This document shows, one piece after another, positions 1-15,000 of a DNA stretch of 64,000 nucleotides (positions within the stretch are counted from its first letter, which is position 1; each line of letters starts with the position of its first letter). Where the stretch lies: assembly GCA_013397695.1 (NCBI GenBank), contig VYZI01000384.1:558847-622846 (forward strand), written 5' to 3'. The position numbers and the translations under genes are program-made. This DNA is from Centropus unirufus. Its lineage: Eukaryota; Chordata; Aves; Cuculiformes; Centropidae. The notes under the pieces are model-generated. The model saw nothing but the letters and a program-made list of their open reading frames with translations. It was not told where the DNA came from and made no database searches.

Positions 1-3000
1 TAACTCTAATTTTATGAGCCTTATGAGCTATTTTGCCCGGAGAATGGAATGATTTTTTTATCTTCACTCCCTTCTTTCAACAACCATCAGTGACAGTCTC
101 TTTTCTGCTTCCATGGCTTCCTGAGCATATCCATTTTACTTCAGAGGCTTCCCAGTCTGGAGCTAGGGCCGGTCCCAGCCTCTGCCCCTTCACTTGAGGG
201 CGTTCGGCTGAGTGCCTGGCATCCATTCCATCCTGGCTCACGGAATTCTCTCTGCAAAGTCCTCGATAAGCACAATCACCCACTGATCCTCACTTCCACA
301 ATTTCTCAAGGCATTCCCCCTCCTGCCACTCAGGCTCCAGGATGTGTCAGCAAACTGAGGTCCCTCCCTTGGCCTCTGCTGCTCGGTGCTGCACTCCAGC
401 CCTTTTCTCCTGTCAGGGTCACTGCAGCCTGCACCGGATCCCCGAGAAAGGGCTGCATGCTGGGAGCAGCCAGTGAAAAACTACTGAGAAATGGCAGGCT
501 TCAAGTCTCCAGAGAACGCATCCAGAGGAGCCTACTTCACTAAAACTACAGCAAAGTTCAGGTTTATAATTAATATAGGTATAATAAATGGCTGTCTTCA
601 TGCCAGACAGCTCCTCATTACTATTATAAATCTACCATTCTTTTCATTTTACGCTTAAAGGAGAAGCAGCTGAGACCTGTTCCACCCAGCTCTGTGTGGG
701 CTCAACTGTGTTTCTCCAAGAGCAGCAGTTCCTCGGTTCCCGCTCCCCATACGCCCCAGGAAGGACAGCCACTTACAGCATCGGCCTGAAGTCTGAGCCC
801 CCTTCACACTCCAGGAGGCCACGCTGAAGTCAGTCATTTACGCCAATCACAGAGAACAGAGTCAGCTGGAGTTTAATTAAAACCAATGACTGTGTAAGCA
901 GCTGAGCAGAGCCGCTGCTCGTCACCTGCTTTGCTGAACACAGAAGGCAGCAAAGGGTGTACCAGCCATTAAGCAAAAGGAGCAGAAACATGTTCAAAAT
1001 ATCCCTTCAGGAAAGACAGCAGCAAGTAATACAACCGACAGTTTTGTTCAGCCTTCAGAAGCGCCTCTCCATACCGCACAGCACTACACTCGGGTCCCAG
1101 CTCCAGACTGCAAAACCTCTACGTGACGTTGCAAACCACTGCTCAGTACATAGCAGCGGAGGAACATGCTCAGCACACGCCTCTCTCGGCATCTTGTGCT
1201 GCAAAGAGTTCCCAGAGCCACAGGAAGCCATAACACCACCTGATGCCACCTCAGCAAACTCCCAGCATCCAGAGAGCCAACAGGAGCACGGCCCTGGGTG
1301 ATTTCTGGCTATGTTTTGCACGTCAAAGTGTGAAAACTGCTATGTAACAGCAACTTCTAAAGATGTAGAATTAATGCATATTATAAATCTATGTGCAACC
1401 TCCAGTTAGGAGAAATACCTTGGCAGCTGTGGCCGGGTTGGCATGGTCCAGTTCCTTGTGTTATTTTAGGAACATCACCATCTCCCTAAAACTCAGTAAG
1501 TCCATCAAAAGCACAGCAGGACACCATCTGGGGCCAAGGCACTGTTGTACACTTCTTGTGCTCAGGCTGTAACCTCTTGATAGCTTCATCACGAGCTCTA
1601 GGGTTGGCTCAGAACATCTCCCAGAGGACAGGGAAAGAGGCAGTGTTAGTGCCAGTCACTCACTTTGTTTCTGGGAGCTCCGTGCTGCTGGTTGAGATTT
1701 AACTCAAACAGGGCCACCTGCTGCTGCTCTGAGACCTCTCAAGTTCCTTTGGAAGAGAGGGGACACAAATGTGCTGTGTGCCATGGGGGTAAGTTAAACC
1801 CTGACAAGGCCACAAGCAGCAGAGAATCTCACCAGGCAATTTTGATGGCCAAATGGATGTTATGCTTTGTTTTTTTTTCATATAGGTACTATTAAACTAA
1901 ATAAATAAAGCAAGAAATAGAAGGGATTATAGCCCTGCTTTCTTACTACACAATATGACCACTGTAAACAGCAGTCTGTCAACTCTGAGTGCAAACAATC
2001 TTTTGACTTAACGTAATCCACAAAAGATAAGGTTAACTATGACATAATAAATCAAACTTATCTGTTAGAGGAAAAAAAAAAATCACAGTTGTTTTTCCTC
2101 CTGGAAGAACAGCATGCATATGCATAGGGGTCTGTGTGGTGGCCAGGTGAGCTGCACAGCTCTGCAGCCTCCCGACTGCAGCGCTGGCCGCAAGCTGCAG
2201 GGTCGCAGCAGATGCTGCTGCTGTAAAGCTTGCTTTGATTGTGTTCCTGAAAAGAAGTTTGATATGGCAGGCAATAAAAGGTCAACATTACCATACTACA
2301 ACAAGGATAGTCACATTTCTCCCTCTGGACAGAAATAAACATAAACCTTGCTTTGCTGGGGAGCACTTCAGTCTCCTCGCTGGGCCGGGCACATTTTATA
2401 TTCACAGTGCATTTTGTATTCTGCTCCACCAAGCACAGAGGCACAGCAGGAAAAGTGACTGTCAAAATGCAGGAGCACCTGAGCAGGGCTTGCTCAGGAA
2501 AATACTGGCAGCCATCTATAAAGCCTCAAAGAAAATGGGCCCTAGGTTATTTCTTCCATACTTGAAACAATAAAACAAGGCAGCCAACCACACTTCTCTC
2601 CACATTGTGCTTCACCTCGATGAAGATTTCCCGTGTCAAAAAGAGGTCAGCAATGTCAGACACAGATCCCACACATGACAAAGGTTCCAAGTGCACAGCA
2701 AGGAAAGAATGAAATCCACTCAATAGCACTAGGTGTATTTTGATGAATGTTTTAAAAGAAGTGAACATCAAAGAGGTCAGTCAGAAATAAATGGAACATT
2801 AAGTAAATAACCTCTTAAAATAATATGATGGATGAATTTATTAACAATAAATTTTAGAATAGATTGCTTTTCTGCCTACTGCACTTGTCTTCCCTGGCAA
2901 AGGAAATGAGAATAATTAATGGCTTTGGCTGCTCCTCTCCAGGGATGAAGCCAATCGATCTGTGGGGGAGGCCTTCAGCCAGCACAAAGATGGCACTGGC

Positions 3001-6000
3001 ACAGCAGATCCGGGGGAAGGGGAAAAGAAAAAGGAGAGAGAGAAAGGAAAAAAGAGCTTGTGCTGGCATTCCTCCAGAGCTGCTTATCAGCTCCTGCCAC
3101 TCAAACTGACTCCACTGCAGGCATCTGAAATGCCGTGAGGTTGCCAGTGATAAACTCCTTCCCTTTGTGAACTAGAGTGAAGGTGGGGAGGGGAGGGTCC
3201 CCTACTGTGACTGCAGGAGCCACAGCCTCGAATCCAGCCAGAAGCAATGAAGGGACAACTTATTCCAACCGGGCAAGCACAGCTCTTCACACCAAGGATG
3301 GGGGTGGCTCTCATATCTCACAGTGCCAAGGTACAGCCACTGGCTGGAGCACACTCAACTGCAGCTCATCAGAATGGAAGAGGGGCAGAGATTTATTTAA
3401 CAATTGCTTAGTTCATTATCTACTCCACAGCTGAGTGGGGCTTGAAACACAAACCTCATCTGCAGTGTACGAGAGGTGCAAGGAAATTCGTTGCTACAGA
3501 CTGCTAGCAGTGTCATCAGCACCTCCAGCCTCTCCACACCTTCCGTGGCCCCAGCCTAAATAAGTACCTCCTTGAGTGGGCATTTAAGAAACCTCATTCT
3601 CAATAGTTGTACAAATAAATAGCTTTCACATATAATTAATAACATTTTTGTTTTCAGGAACAATCTAACAATGACATTTTTTTTTTCGGAATGCTTCATG
3701 ACTTGTGATTAAAAAAAAAAACCTAAATAATTCTATTAGACCAAAACAAGCTCCAACCTCATGCTTCGTGTGTCTGATTCTCTGAGATGAAGACAGAAGG
3801 CATGAAAGAGATGAAGACAGAAGGCAGTATTATCTAATAATGTTGTATAAAAACAAATAATACAATTGCATTGCTCCAAACAGCAGGTGAGTTGAGAGCC
3901 CATGCAAACACCTGGGGACTCACAGGTTTCCCAAAGTCATTTTAAGCAGAATTAGAACCCCTTCAATGGAATAAGTTTCTCTAGCAGAGAATACATCTTC
4001 TCCCCCCAAGGAGGACATCATTCAGCTTATTAAAGTAACTGCACAAGTGGTCTGGAACCCAGTCAGAAGGTAGGAATTAGCTTAACAAATGTTAATGTAA
4101 ACTGCCTGGATTTTCCCAGGAAGTTCTGTGGTGTTGATCTCTTCCAACTCACCAGAGCTTTCCTGTAAAAGAGAAAGGGAGGAGGGCTATGGGGTGTGAC
4201 AGATTTTCTTCTATCACCACAAAAATAATCCCTATTCCCCTTGTCACTCACACGGCGCTGATAAATTCATCACTGGAATTAGCACAGACGACAAAAAGCT
4301 CTTAAAAAAAGCTGGTCCTACTGGTTTGTTTGAAATACAGTGACTTAAAGACTAATGTGGAAAAGCAAACAGAGACGATCTACCTGATGTAAGCCCAGGC
4401 TCACTCGGGAAAGGGCAAGCCCTTGGCTTGTACGCTCGGGAGAACCAGCAGTGGCTGAAAGTTCAATTAAAACTGGAAAGAACTCATACAGACAGATACT
4501 TAGTCCATGCTACAGGTTAAATTCTGGTAGGAAGAACCACTCAACAAAAAGAAAGCAAGCAGAACAGAAGTGATAGGCAATCCATTCTTGCTGATCCCAA
4601 CCATACACAAGTAATGCTTCCCGTTCGCCTGATCACTGACCCCTCCCGAACACTGGGCTTTCTGGCTGGAGGCTTTGTTTCTCAGCCTTGTCTCAAAAGC
4701 ACATGAGAAAACTATGGTTAACACAGTGACCATGCAGGGCACTTCCACAAAACATCATCCCTGAAAAAAGAGATTTCCAGTTTCCAAGAATGAAGCAGCT
4801 GACTTTCCAAGAAATAAAAAGGCAATCTGTAATTTCACACAATCATCACCACTATCCCTTGCAGAGAGCTCTGGGACCTGCAAAGCTCAGCTAAGGCAGG
4901 TTACAGTAGGGTAGGATGATGTTTGCTTTGAGGGGCTTAGGGCTGGTTTTTTCCTCCCCAGGAAATAATCACTGCTTCTGTACAGCGAGTCAGAGGCCTT
5001 CTCCAACTCAAGAAAGAAAAGTCAAATCAATTCAATACAGCGCTATTCGAAGTGTCAGTGGCAACAAGTTCTTATGAAAGCTCCCATATTGCACGAAATC
5101 TCACAGAAAAATTAGCATCTTCAGCCTGCACAACACCCCAAACCAACCCACCTCTCTCTATATATATCTTCTTATAGCCCATCAGAATCAGAGAAAACTT
5201 TCCAGTCAGGGCACAGAAGGGCATCCTAGAAGGATGTCTTATTTGCTCTCCTGTTCATGCAAATGCTCTGGCCATTTTTTTATTAATATCTTTAATTACC
5301 ATGTGACTATTACTTTGAGGTCTAAATGAAAGGCTGAAAGACCACCAACAAAAACACCCCAAACACACACAAAGCCAGAGCGTTCAGGAACTGTTCTATT
5401 TTCAGCAAAGGCCATTTCTTAGTACTTCTCTGCTGTCCCTACTTTTTGCCATACAGAAACCTGTTCTGGTTCTGCTCTGCTGACAGTTTCACCAGTCGTT
5501 ATTATAGCATGGTTGAAGCAACAATTCTGAGCCCACAGACAAAGCGAATGTAATGTATCATTATTATTTTCAATTAAAGGGCTATAACAAGAAAGATAAA
5601 AATCTCAGTTTTTCCATGACGCATAAGTCCAACAAAATTGTTGTCTGTTTGTATATAAAGACAAATCCCGTGCCAGGGTTTCACGGACTTGTTCTCTGAA
5701 GATGACAGCCCTAGCCTGCAGGAGACCAGCAGTCGCACCCAGCAGCCCAGGAACTCGCAGAGCGTATGCTGCCCATCCAGGAACATTCCAGCTAGCCTAA
5801 ATCAATTCCACTGGCACTTTAGTCCGAGCTCCGTTCAGGCTGGGGCTTTTTTTACCTCCTCCCAGACAACGTTTCAGACACCATCTTGCTTCCTAATGAA
5901 GACCTGAATTGCAGACAAAGGGAAAGCAGCAAAGCAGAACAAACAGCCTTGATTATCTTCTGCAAATATTGTTATGTTGGCACCAAAGTGTTTGGCTCTC

Positions 6001-9000
6001 ACAATACCTTTTTTATTATTTGAAGCATGAATAGGTTCAGAGGAACAGAAGCACAATGAGGACAATTCAGTACATCTTTCCTACAGACACAAATCCATTG
6101 TCAGAGCAAACCCTGCTTTCTGCATTCACCACCACAAAAGTCTAACAGGAACTCCTTGCCATAGAGCACAGCCACGTCCCACAGCAGCGACTAGAATTAT
6201 TTCACCAAGAAGATACCAACTAAAAACACTTCATTATTTCAGTTTATACATCTGAATAATTTGCCTATATGTATAACATAAAATCACACTGCCTCCTGAA
6301 TATTTATTCTGTCAGCAGATACTGTTGCACAAAACAATTCCATAGAACAGCTAGCATTAACCTTTCTGCCTGAAATAGAACCAACAAAAGCAGTAAAAAA
6401 GTCCTCTCCATTTAAAAACACTATGCTACTGGTGCTGTTAAATTTATTAGAAGCCTTTGAAGGATTAACAAGGGAAGAAATAAAAGGGCAAAATTCACAA
6501 GAAAATTATAAAACATTTCCATCTCATGCTACTTGTTTACTCACAGATAAAAAATCCCCTGGAAAAAAAAAATCTAGTATTTGAAAACATGGGTATTATT
6601 ACATCCAAAGCAAAGTCATTTCTTGTTCTGATTTTTAAAAGGTGTTTTCTCCCTTTGCTCCCTTAATTGAGTAGCTTTTCTCTACGTGATATGTGCCGAC
6701 TTAACTTTCACCAGTTTGACCCATCAGCTTCCTAAAATCATTGTCCTTACTCACGCCTTCCCCTCAGCACCCTTGAAACAGCACCTTGCTATTCCTTTGG
6801 AGGAGAAAATCCAGACCATCAAGGACCCAACCTCCAGAGACCTAACCTGTAAGGAAAACACCCACTTGGGTTTTCAGCATCCCGATCCAAGTCCAAAGCT
6901 GCCCCAATATCGAGGATTTTCTTGTTAACGCCGTACATTTGTGAGACTGGGATGACCTCCTGCCACCTGGAATCTGTAGCGGGAGGAAGCAGGTGCCATT
7001 TGCAAAGCATGTCCTGGTTTCTTTCCTTTTAGAGCGGGACACCAACACAAACACGCCGCTTGAACCCCCAAGGACGTGCTGGAATAATGAGAACACTGGT
7101 GAATATGGGGAAGACACGGCAGACTCTTGGACAGTAGAAAGGCAACAGCAGAAGGCAGACCTGGACTAGAAGGCTGCAAGCAGAAGGAAAGAGCACGTCA
7201 AACAGCAAAAACTGGGTCGGGGGAACCAAACCTTTTTTGCAGGCCCCCAGTGTTTGGTCCAGCCAGCTTTAACTTTCCCCCCAAATTAGTTAGCAAGAGA
7301 AAGTTAACTGTCATGGGTGAAACAAGAGAACTGATGTCATCTTTTCAAAGCAAAGGGAAACCTCACTTGGAGTTCGGTAGGTAGATGTGCTCTGTCTGTT
7401 TAAAAGCAAGTTTATTTTAGTATAGAACGATACATACAGCTCAAGTCCTACATTAGCGTATGGTGCTACATTCATTGTGTGCAGTATAATATCAGTTGCA
7501 GGAGCAAGAGGGGTTTATTTAGTAGAATGTCCCAGATATATGAAAAAAATAATTAAACAAGTATCATTTTTTAAGCTCACATACACAAGCAAAGGGGAAT
7601 TCACTTTGGAATTCAGTACTGCCCAGATTTAACCCAGCATCAAAATCAGCAAAGCAGCGAGGAGCCGTGATGATGCTAAAGCCAGAACTAGCGAAACCCT
7701 AAACAGGAAAGATGATCCACTGTCCCCAGTGACCCAACACAGCACGTGCAAACCAGCCAGAGGTTCACTGCCTTGGGTCTGCAGACCTAGGCGTTCAGGC
7801 CACAGCTGGCTGGGGCACCTTCCTCCCCCTGGCCGTGGTACAGCCAGGTCGTTGTTGCGACAAGATGTACATACACCAGCTCCACCTTCCCAGGAGGATC
7901 CACATCGAAAAAGCTTCTTAAGAATACACAAAAACATGAAAAACTTAGCAGTGCAATTAAAGAAAAGATTAATATCTTTATTCAAATGTCCAAAAAACAA
8001 GCATATGCAATATTCTGTGGTAGAAATAGAAGCAATAAAGAAGTGGAAATTAGGCAGGCTATGCACAGGACTGCAGCCATTTACATCTCCAAAGAGTCTG
8101 CAGTATGCTGATCAATTCTATTTTATGTTCACTTTGTGCATTTTCTCCCAGCAGTTCCTAACTCCACTCAACGCTAAAACTTTCCCAGCATCTCATAAAA
8201 AATACTGCAAACAAAATATGCACATTGAGTATTCCTTTCTTTCCTCATTCTCAAAAAAAAAATACAGCCACAAACACTCTCTGAAACAATCCCACACACC
8301 AAGCCGTTTCCGTAAGCACTCGTCTGCAGCTGCATCCCTCGGCACAAGCACTGAGCATGGAAAAGTATCCCGTGGTTGCTAGCAGTCTTACAGAAATTGT
8401 GTTACTGTCTTAACAATTCTTGTAGGGAAACAAACAAACAAAAAAGAGAATAAAACATTTACAAAGGTATCTTTTCAATCCTGTGCATTTTTAATTACCA
8501 AATAATATTACGGGTCTTCAAAAGTCTTGCCTGACAAATGATGGCTGCCCACCACAAAGCCTCTCCAGGATCACATCTGTTAAAATTTCATGGAGTCAGA
8601 GGCTTTAATGATGTCTGAAAATTTGCTATTTTTAAACACTGAGATAAAATGGAAAAAGAAAAAAAGTGTAACCAAATTATCTGGAAAAAAGGCTCACTCA
8701 GAAAGCGGTGGATAAAGGCAAGCACCTCAATGAAAAGGAAGCGCTACCAAGGAACTGTGGATTGATGTAAAACTGCGTCTGTCACTTAGAACAACAAAAT
8801 CCCTCCTGTGCTGCAGCACAAGAACTACCGGACCGCAGCGCGCTGGTGGTGGTTCCCAGTGCTGACCATCAGCAGCGCTGCTTGCCCACGAGGACAGGCT
8901 TCATCTCCCAAAAGCTGGTTTTATCAGCCTCTCTGGGCACTGAAAATGAAATCAAGGCCTTCGGGGTGCTGAGCAGAACACAAAGTTATGACAAAAGCCC

Positions 9001-12000
9001 TGGAACAGCAACATGAGCTGAAGACGAAAGCATCACGCGTGTCCCTGCATGCTCTACCAGTAAAAACCTCTGCCTTTCAGACAAAGACAAGTTCTCCCCG
9101 ACCAGGTGGAGCACGTGGCCGTGTGTCAACACCATTGGGCGGCCCCAGGAGGCCACGTGTCTCCAGGCTCTTCACCACCGTGGGGTGGTTTCTCCCGCTG
9201 AGGCCAGGATCTCCTCCCATGTTCTAGACACCACGCATCTCCAGGCTTTACAAGGAAGGCTCTCCAAGCACAGCACAATTCTCTGTTCTCTCCTTTCTCC
9301 AAACCGACTCTCTTCCACTGCTTCCATTTCTACAGAATGACAGCCTAAACACATTACTCCTCACCCCATAGCAATAAAATTAATTCTCTATGCCAAGGCC
9401 AAGGAAGATGAACTACATTAGAAAACAGATCTCAAAAGGCAAGTTAACCAAAATAAAAATGTCACTTTCCAACACCGTTGTGCTGATGAACACAAGGTCC
9501 TGCACACTGACATCAAACATTCTGGGTGTTTTCATAAGAAAACTGTGCTTGTTAATTACACTCTGAATTTTCTTCTTCTGGAGAAAAGTTATTCAACACA
9601 AGAAAACAAAAGCATCAATGTAATAAAGAGGTGCTTTAAAGTAGTTATTTGTTATTATCTTTGCTGCAAATGAATACTGCAGAAAATGCCATTAAAAAAT
9701 AACCAGGTGAATCAAAAACAAACCTGGGAAATTGTCTACCAAATCCCAGGGGAACAAAGTGGAATCATTGTCACCACAGAAAAAATAATAATTTATAAAT
9801 CCTCTTAAAAAAAAGCGAGGACACAAACAATGCATTGGATCAGTTTGAAGCCCAGTCCGATGCTCCTCTGGAACTCCTAGGCCCTGCAAGCCTGTACCTC
9901 CTGGGGACTGCTTCACCTTGCGCGCACATCGGAGTTATTTTCCGCTGGAACCCATAAGGTTGTGGCACCTCAAACTTTCTGACCTTGAAAAACAAACATC
10001 TACGTTCTAGCACAGACAATCTCATTCAAGCAGGCACCAGGAGACCTCTTGTCAAAGGACAGAAACTCAGATAAACAGAGCTCCCTAAATGCTTTCTTTT
10101 GTGTTTTATCTCTGTACAGTAATCACACTGTCTGGCTTCAAATGTAACAAGTCAAACTTTGTATTTTGCCAGGTTTTAATTCCCTGGCTACTCCAGCTTA
10201 CTTTTTTCTGCTTCTCTTTTTAATGCCCCTAGTTTCTTTTTGAAGACTAAAACCTCAGTCCCTTTCACAATTCCTACTGTGTCCAGGTTCAGGGGTGGAA
10301 ACACTGCCAGTCATCACCGATGGCTCTGCCATTCCCAGCAGGCAGAGCTCCAACACAAGGCAGAGGTTTTGGATTCACCGCATCATCATGCCCACTGCTG
10401 CTACAGGAGATTCAAGGAGAGAAGGTAGAGGGAAAATGGCTATGTGTCACTGACACCTCTCCCTCCACACCAGGCTTCCCTTCCAAATCTCAGAATTGTA
10501 GTGGTATGAAGGAAATTTTTTATGGACTAAGGCACCAAAGATTTAATTGTCATTATCTTTATAATCAAATTTGTCCAAAACAGTGAGGTATTTGTCCTCC
10601 AGTGTTCGTTAGGAGAGCAGTTCTAGTTTAAAATCCAAGCACAAGACTGTAACCAGAAAACACAGGAATATTAAATAAGTTAAAAAGGCTTTGAGAAGCT
10701 ACTGGAGTCATTCCAGACAAACTAAGCAGATTACAGACAAGGAAAGCAACAAGAAAAATGATGTGCTAGCAAGCATAGCAAACCCCAGATAACTCGTCAC
10801 TGCAGGGCAAGGATGTCCACATTGTGGTCTGTAGGCAACGTGTGGTTTGCACACCGAGACCTCCCTGCATTCTGAGCCATGAACACTGCCCTGCCCCAAG
10901 CACCGCCTGCCTCCCTCCTGCAGCCCCAGGACAGGCAAAGGGAAGGCCCAGCATCACCCCCAGCTCCCCTTGCCCTTCTGGCACCTCAGCTCAGTGCAAG
11001 CCCCATTGCACACCTCCTGCCATGCTGAAGGAAGATGAGGGAGAAGGAATCCTTTAGCTCTTCCCCTTCGTAGCTACTTGGGCATCACCATGACAGCAGG
11101 GAAGGAGTAAGAAAGTTGATTTGCTGGTTCTTGTGTTAATGCAGGCTAAACGAGCACTGGCACTGCTCTCGTTTGCTCTGGGCTGGCCAGTTTCCCATCT
11201 CCAGGGTCTGCTGCTGTAAATAAGCATATCCCAACCACACAGTTGCTTCCTCATCCTCAGGCAACATCTTGTTGCAGATATTGCCAAGAAGGAACCAAGG
11301 CTCTAGTTATATTAATTCTATTCCTTCCACGTGCCCAACCTCTGCAAAGAGGTATTTGCAAAGGGAACTGCCAGCAGTTTCAAAATTAATTTCTCCAGCA
11401 GAGCAGTACAGTGTAAATAGGGAGAGTTCCTGTAAGAGCTGAGGCTGACTGTCCTTGTTAGAATATAATGCTTTGCCTCCAGGCTAAGGAATGAATTGCA
11501 TCACCAATGCCAAGCAAAAGGGATCACCAGAAGCTGCGAGCTGTCTAAGAAACCATCTGCTTCCTTGTGAAAGGACAGTCCAGCAGCACCCCAAGAACCG
11601 AGTGCCCTGGCTCCACACATCCTGCACGCCCGGCAGCCCTGCTGAGAGCCCCAGGGACAGCCCGGCAACACCTCTGGAGTCAGAGCGTTTTCTGGTGACA
11701 CAGCTGCAAGGACAACAGCCCATGGATGGTCACCAGAGCTGAGGAGGTGGTTAGGGAGGAAGGAACAGTGGAAAAGTGAGGAACAAGGAGCAGCAGAAAG
11801 GAACTGCCATGCCCTGCCCTGTGCCACTGAGGAGGTGGAGTGACAGTGATGGGAAGGGAGAGAGAGATACCTGTGGTGACCCTGTGCCTGGCAAAGGGGA
11901 GGAAAGGTGTTTTCCTGAGGTGTTTTGATGCCTGCCATCTTTGGAATGGGTTGGGGATAGGATGGGAGCTTTTATCACTGTGGTCTGCTATAGCTTAAAC

Positions 12001-15000
12001 CTAAGTTCCTCTCTGTATATCCTATACCTGCCCTCGCATCCTTGAAGAATGACTCACTTGCATGTTCTTAGCACGTTCTGCCACACCTGATACACGGCAA
12101 GGAATAAAGATGTGTTTTACCTGGATATAAAAACATTGGTGTTTGTCCAGATGTATTAGAATTTCTCTCCTGCAACCAAAGGGGCTGCCCACGCATGCAA
12201 AAATAATTTCTTCCAGTCCTACCTCCCCGTTCACACCAACACCCAGACCTCAGCTTCCGTGGGCAGAGCAGCAGCAGCCCAGTCCCACCCCCTGCCCCAG
12301 TGACCGGGCTCGGAGGGAGGATGGTGCTCGTGGCCCTGACGCTGTGCTCAGCCCCAGCTGCAGCGAGCACAAGTAGAACACGCACATTTATTTACCTCAT
12401 GTTACTGCTATGTTTTGCTTTGCTTACAGAAATAATAACTGTTTAGATAGCAAGAACCCCATTCTCAAACTACTTCAGATAATTCTGTACTAGTTTGGAA
12501 CTCTTTCCAAATGCATACGCCACTTTACCTTCTCTTCCAGTCTGCTACAGATCTTGTTTATTTTGACCCATAACAATGAATCTTATTTAGAGAATCTAAA
12601 AATTTTGCCTTTAATATTTCAGTTCAAAACATTCCAAGCAAGGTCACTACATTTTGTAAGTTGTCATCAAATCCCCCCAGTTGGCTACCTTATTTACTTT
12701 TGAAGACCAACGAAAAATAGAGCCAAATCCTTCACACGTGGAGATCACAGGATCCATAAATAACACTGTTAGTGTTCTCCAATTTTCTGTTTTCTTTAAA
12801 GAACTTGTATTACTTACCCATCTGTGTATTGTTTTAATGTATTTTAATTATTTTAAGATTTTAATTGTACCACATTACCATTCTGCATTAAGGAAGCCAT
12901 GCATTCAGAGCATGAGTTCTTTTGCTTTCTCCTGACAGCCAGCAGGGACAGGACATCTCCAACAGTCCCATCCTGTGGGTTTATATCTACAGACTAACAA
13001 ATCACAAGCATAAATCATTTCTCAGCAAGTCTGGGAAGTTCTTTCTTCTCCCCACTCTCTTGCTGGAAACAAGGATCTAACCTTTCCACTGAAAATACGC
13101 CAGTGATACATGACATAAAGCACATCTCCCTAAGACCGTGTTTTACCCGCACTTAACCTTCAATGAATTCCAACTGTAGCCAGCTTAGCAGTTAGCCAAG
13201 AGCACATGGGACACAGGTCAGCTGCTTTGCTCTCTGAGAAACAGGAGCCGAGAACTCACCCAGAGCAGGTAACCAACCTTCTATTTGGAATGCAAGATGC
13301 AAAGCAGTCATGTACATCTTCATTTCTGACTCTGTGAGTTCTTAACTTTCCTCTTACTTGCCATCAGTTTCTCCAAAGAGTAAGCAATCCAATGTTCTGC
13401 TGTATCAGTACAGCCTCAGCTGGAGGGCTAAGATGTGGTTAACACAAAGAAAATGAACTGGGGAGAATGGAGAAAAAAACCTGGCTGAATTAATCTCTTC
13501 TTTTTGGTTTGTTTTAATTTTAGGAAAACATCCCTGAAAACTACTCTGAGTATTAAAAGAATCAGTCTGCAAAAATAATAATCTGGTTTTATTTATAGTC
13601 AGGGTCATGGGAAATCTGTCCGAATATATATAAAAAAATACAGCTTCCCAGATTAGTTTTGGTAACAGAATTCAAGGAATGAGCAGCTATGGGAAAGTTT
13701 AAATTCTCATCAAACACACCTGAGTGTCCTTTTTCAAAATAGCTTAGACTTTCTGTCACTCACAGGGCAGCAAGTACAAAGGCAGTTGTAAACGCAAGTA
13801 AACCCATGGCAAGTGTTTGTGGTAAGTCCAGTGGTAAGGTTAATTACAGCATGATTAAGATATTCCTTGATTAATTAAATTTGGCAAAAATCCCAGTAAA
13901 TTACTTTATTAAATTAATTAATAAAAGCAATCACTAACCTTTTATTACATATCGCACATACAGAAGCCTGCTGCACCTGCTGTGGAATTAGTTGTATCCA
14001 GCAGCACTTCTTATCCCTAAAAAGAAACCCAGTGATGGCAGGAGGAGGCGTCTCGTGTACTTCTTGCTCTGTTTGGTGCTTGCATAACAGAGTCCATCTT
14101 CCACCACTTCTGCTTTGCAGTTTAGTGAGCTGTTTGTGCTCAGTACTGCTCCAACAGAGAACGGCATCACAACCAGAGCAGCGTGGAACTGCCTGAGCCC
14201 AAGCCATTGACCTTGAAGAAATCCTTCTGTCTCACGTCCGTTTGCATTCTTACACGGCCAGTCCTTCCCCCTTCCCCCCGAGCAGGTGAAGCACTGCTGT
14301 CCCCTGTGCTATGGGAACTGCCTGGACAGTCGCTGCTCCCGACTCCTGACACTCCTTCAGAAACATGTTTTGGGAAAGGTGAACCACGTAGGAGCTCCAC
14401 ACTGAGATTTCCTAATAAGATGGTCTAGGAGAACACTGATCTCTTATTAATACAACCATGTCCAGCCTGAACTTTGTTTTTATAAACTTGTTCTGCGTGT
14501 GTATAGAAAGCCTTTAGAGGAACATGCTTCCTTTTGCTTTAAAAATATTACTTCCTAATGAGGATCTCATTTGCATGACAGATTCTCTGTGCAGTGTCAG
14601 AATCATCTCTAAATGAAGACGTCACACTTACAGAATCATCCTACATGCAGACGAGTTCTCATCAAACTTTCCCTTGACAAGTTCATTGCATTTTCATCAC
14701 CACGTGCTTTGACAGCAAGATCACAGCATCGTAGCCTTTCCCCAGTGAGAACCCTCTCCTCATCTAATTCAAACAAAGGAATACCATCCAGCCGAGTTCC
14801 TACTTTTCTGGCCAGCCAGTTGAAAGCAATTATTTACAAAGCCAAAAGGTAGGATATATGTTACCCGTGCTCGCCACTGTCCTTCTCCCAGGAGTAAAGG
14901 TAATGATTAAGAAAAAATAATGAAAAAACTACTATAGGCTTTTCCTCCCTCTACACTATAGATTTAAATCAGAGACCCTAAAACCACCAAGGCTTTAAAA

